Below are positions 61,785 to 64,000 of a stretch of DNA of 64,000 bases, piece after piece. Within the stretch, counting starts at the first letter, position 1. Each line of letters starts with the position of its first letter. The position numbers and the translations under genes are program-made. The notes under the pieces are model-generated. The model was given only the letters and a program-made list of their open reading frames with translations, searched no databases and had not been told where the DNA came from. The stretch comes from Cognatishimia activa. Lineage in GTDB: Bacteria; Pseudomonadota; Alphaproteobacteria; Rhodobacterales; Rhodobacteraceae. The DNA lies in NCBI RefSeq assembly GCF_026016445.1, contig NZ_CP096147.1:374501-438500 (forward strand), in the 5' to 3' direction.

Positions 61785-61806
61785 CCAATTAAGGTTGTGA
61801 GAAACC

Positions 61807-62898
<1,092 letters not shown>

Positions 62899-62958
62899 TT
62901 AAAATATCGCGGCTGCGTGATCTTTTCATTCTTATTTTTGTGATATAATGAAAAAAGC

Positions 62959-63414
62959 ATGCTTGATGACCTCGACAGGCGCGTATTGCGCCACATGCAA
63001 AGTGACCCTGATCTTGCGATTCCCGAATTGGCAGACCAGCTAGGCCTAACAACCTCGCGCCTGTCGCGCCGCATTGATCGGCTGCGCGAAGAGGGTGTTT
63101 TACGAGGCATTCGGGCCGTCATTGATTGGCGCGCATTGGGATATGAGGTCGAAGTCTCTTTGCGGGTCACTTTGGATAAAACCCAAACGCGTGCCTTTGA
63201 TGATTTTATCGAAGCGGCGCGCGACATTCCTGAGGTCATAGAGATACAGACCTTTCTGGGCCGTGTGGATGTCAGGCTCAGTGTGATAGCACGAGACATG
63301 CCGCATTATCAGGACATCTATCGAACAAGCATTCTGAACCTGCCGCACATCGCAGATATCGAAGCGCTGATGCTGGTTTCAAGCGTGAAAGCCAATGAAA
63401 GCCTGCCGATATGA
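62959..63414 (+). CDS. Lrp/AsnC family transcriptional regulator (first)
   Basis: A 151-residue regulator. HTH: DDLDRRVLRHMQSDPDLAIPELADQLGLTTSRLSRRIDRLREEGVLRG. The C-terminal RAM ligand domain includes VSLRVTLDKTQTRAFDDFIEAARDIPEVIEIQTFLGRVDVRLSVIARDM. A TATAAT (62944-62949) stands close upstream. Its ATG is 129 bases from ilvC on the other strand. The stop overlaps the next gene by four bases. Confidence 0.9.
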   Translation: MLDDLDRRVLRHMQSDPDLAIPELADQLGLTTSRLSRRIDRLREEGVLRGIRAVIDWRALGYEVEVSLRVTLDKTQTRAFDDFIEAARDIPEVIEIQTFLGRVDVRLSVIARDMPHYQDIYRTSILNLPHIADIEALMLVSSVKANESLPI

Positions 63415-63866
63415 TTGATCTGGACGATTTGGATCGCAAGCTCCTGAATGCCTTGGCGGAGGATGCGACGCAAAATGCGGGTGCCCTTGGTCGGCGCTTT
63501 GGTTTAAGCCAACCTGCCACATGGCGGCGTATCAAACGCTTGCAAGAAGCGGGCATCCTTGCAGGTCGCAAGCTTGATCTCGACAAGGAAAAGCTTGGGT
63601 TTGGGGTGACCGTTTTTCTTGGTGTGAAGCTCGCGACAAAGGGGCGGGTCAGCCTAGATGACTTTGAGCGTGCGGTCACTGCGATCCCAGAAGTGCAAAC
63701 GGCCGAACACGTTCTTGGCATGTATGACTATAGATTGCGCGTCACGGCGCGGGATATCTCTGACTTTGAGCGGGTGCTGCGCCGTCGTATTATGACCTTA
63801 CCTGGGGTCGGTGATGTAGAGGCCAATGTTCTCTTGAGCGAAGAAAGACGCACCGGACCGCTCTGA
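63411..63866 (+). CDS. Lrp/AsnC family transcriptional regulator (second)
   Basis: A 151-residue paralogue directly overlapping the first (ATGA). HTH: LDDLDRKLLNALAEDATQNAGALGRRFGLSQPATWRRIKRLQEAGILAG; RAM domain VTVFLGVKLATKGRVSLDDFERAVTAIPEVQTAEHVLGMYDYRLRVTARD. The two share fold and length but differ in sequence, so the duplication is old or they form a hetero-oligomer. Adjacent to ilvC; amino acid sensing is likely but unproven. Confidence 0.9.
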   Translation: MIDLDDLDRKLLNALAEDATQNAGALGRRFGLSQPATWRRIKRLQEAGILAGRKLDLDKEKLGFGVTVFLGVKLATKGRVSLDDFERAVTAIPEVQTAEHVLGMYDYRLRVTARDISDFERVLRRRIMTLPGVGDVEANVLLSEERRTGPL

Positions 63867-64000
63867 AATGGCGCAAAATGAAAACACCGCGCCGTGTCTG
63901 GGGTGTTCTTCCAGGAATTTCTGCGGCTAGACATATTGTCAAAGGCAATTTGTTTTCTGGGTCACTCGCCCAGTTCATTAGGTTCGGGTGTTCAGCTCGA
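63867..64000. other. Trailing intergenic sequence
   Basis: No gene is called in the last 134 bases. AACACC (63884-63889) and GGTGTT (63903-63908) form a weak hairpin 18 bases after the second Lrp gene and may end its transcript, followed by CTTCC. Short minus-strand frames here lack a Shine-Dalgarno and overlap the Lrp gene. Confidence 0.35.

Overview
The window looks like chromosomal DNA of an alphaproteobacterium, most likely Rhodobacterales (Roseobacter group). This is inferred from gene content and protein character, not from a marker-gene search: hisS-hisZ-hisG with a short-form HisG, glyQ/glyS split by a small membrane-anchored protein, xdhABC joined to a BMP-type nucleoside/purine ABC transporter, an Entner-Doudoroff cluster and a DUF1127 protein. 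I see no rRNA, tRNA, CRISPR array, insertion sequence or prophage. Gene density is high and most genes have a recognisable Shine-Dalgarno and many ATGA/TGATG overlaps.

Region 1 (1-13.2 kb) is a sugar/uronate catabolism locus. A leftward group encodes three Gfo/Idh/MocA oxidoreductases, a sugar-binding protein and the start of an ABC permease cut by the window edge. The rightward group encodes a GntR/FCD regulator, a UxaC-type uronate isomerase and a UxuB-type fructuronate reductase, followed by zwf-edd-eda. Three near-identical ACCGGTATACNGC boxes (two over the gntR promoter, one upstream of the leftward oxidoreductase/transport genes) tie both arms into one apparent GntR regulon. This is the best candidate in the window for an undescribed pathway: uptake and redox conversion of an unknown sugar acid or glycoside that ends in the uronate and Entner-Doudoroff routes.

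Region 2 (13.2-26.7 kb) is mixed housekeeping and small accessory genes: ilvD, a DUF1127 protein, an Ala/Lys/Pro-rich protein, rpe, a TetR/DUF1772 divergent pair with a strong palindromic operator, a LysE-type exporter, a glyoxylate/hydroxypyruvate-reductase-like enzyme, an SH3 protein, panC-panB, a 47-residue ORF, unknown exported proteins, a DUF938 methyltransferase, an aldo/keto reductase and a thioesterase.

Region 3 (26.9-36.2 kb) is one leftward operon, xdhA-xdhB-xdhC followed by the ATPase, two permeases and BMP binding protein of a nucleoside/purine importer: uptake coupled to (hypo)xanthine oxidation.

Region 4 (36.5-64 kb) is mainly core genes: dnaE, slyX, hisS-hisZ-hisG, glyQ-(membrane protein)-glyS, a divergent pyruvate-phosphate-dikinase-like protein, a SleB hydrolase, folB-folP-glmM and ilvC. 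Between them sit smaller units: a TetR plus duplicated NTF2-like protein; a SPOR/peptidoglycan-binding protein whose trypsin-like domain has lost all three catalytic residues; an ArsR/SRPBCC pair with two identical operators, one of them wrapped around the start codon; and two overlapping Lrp/AsnC regulators divergent from ilvC.
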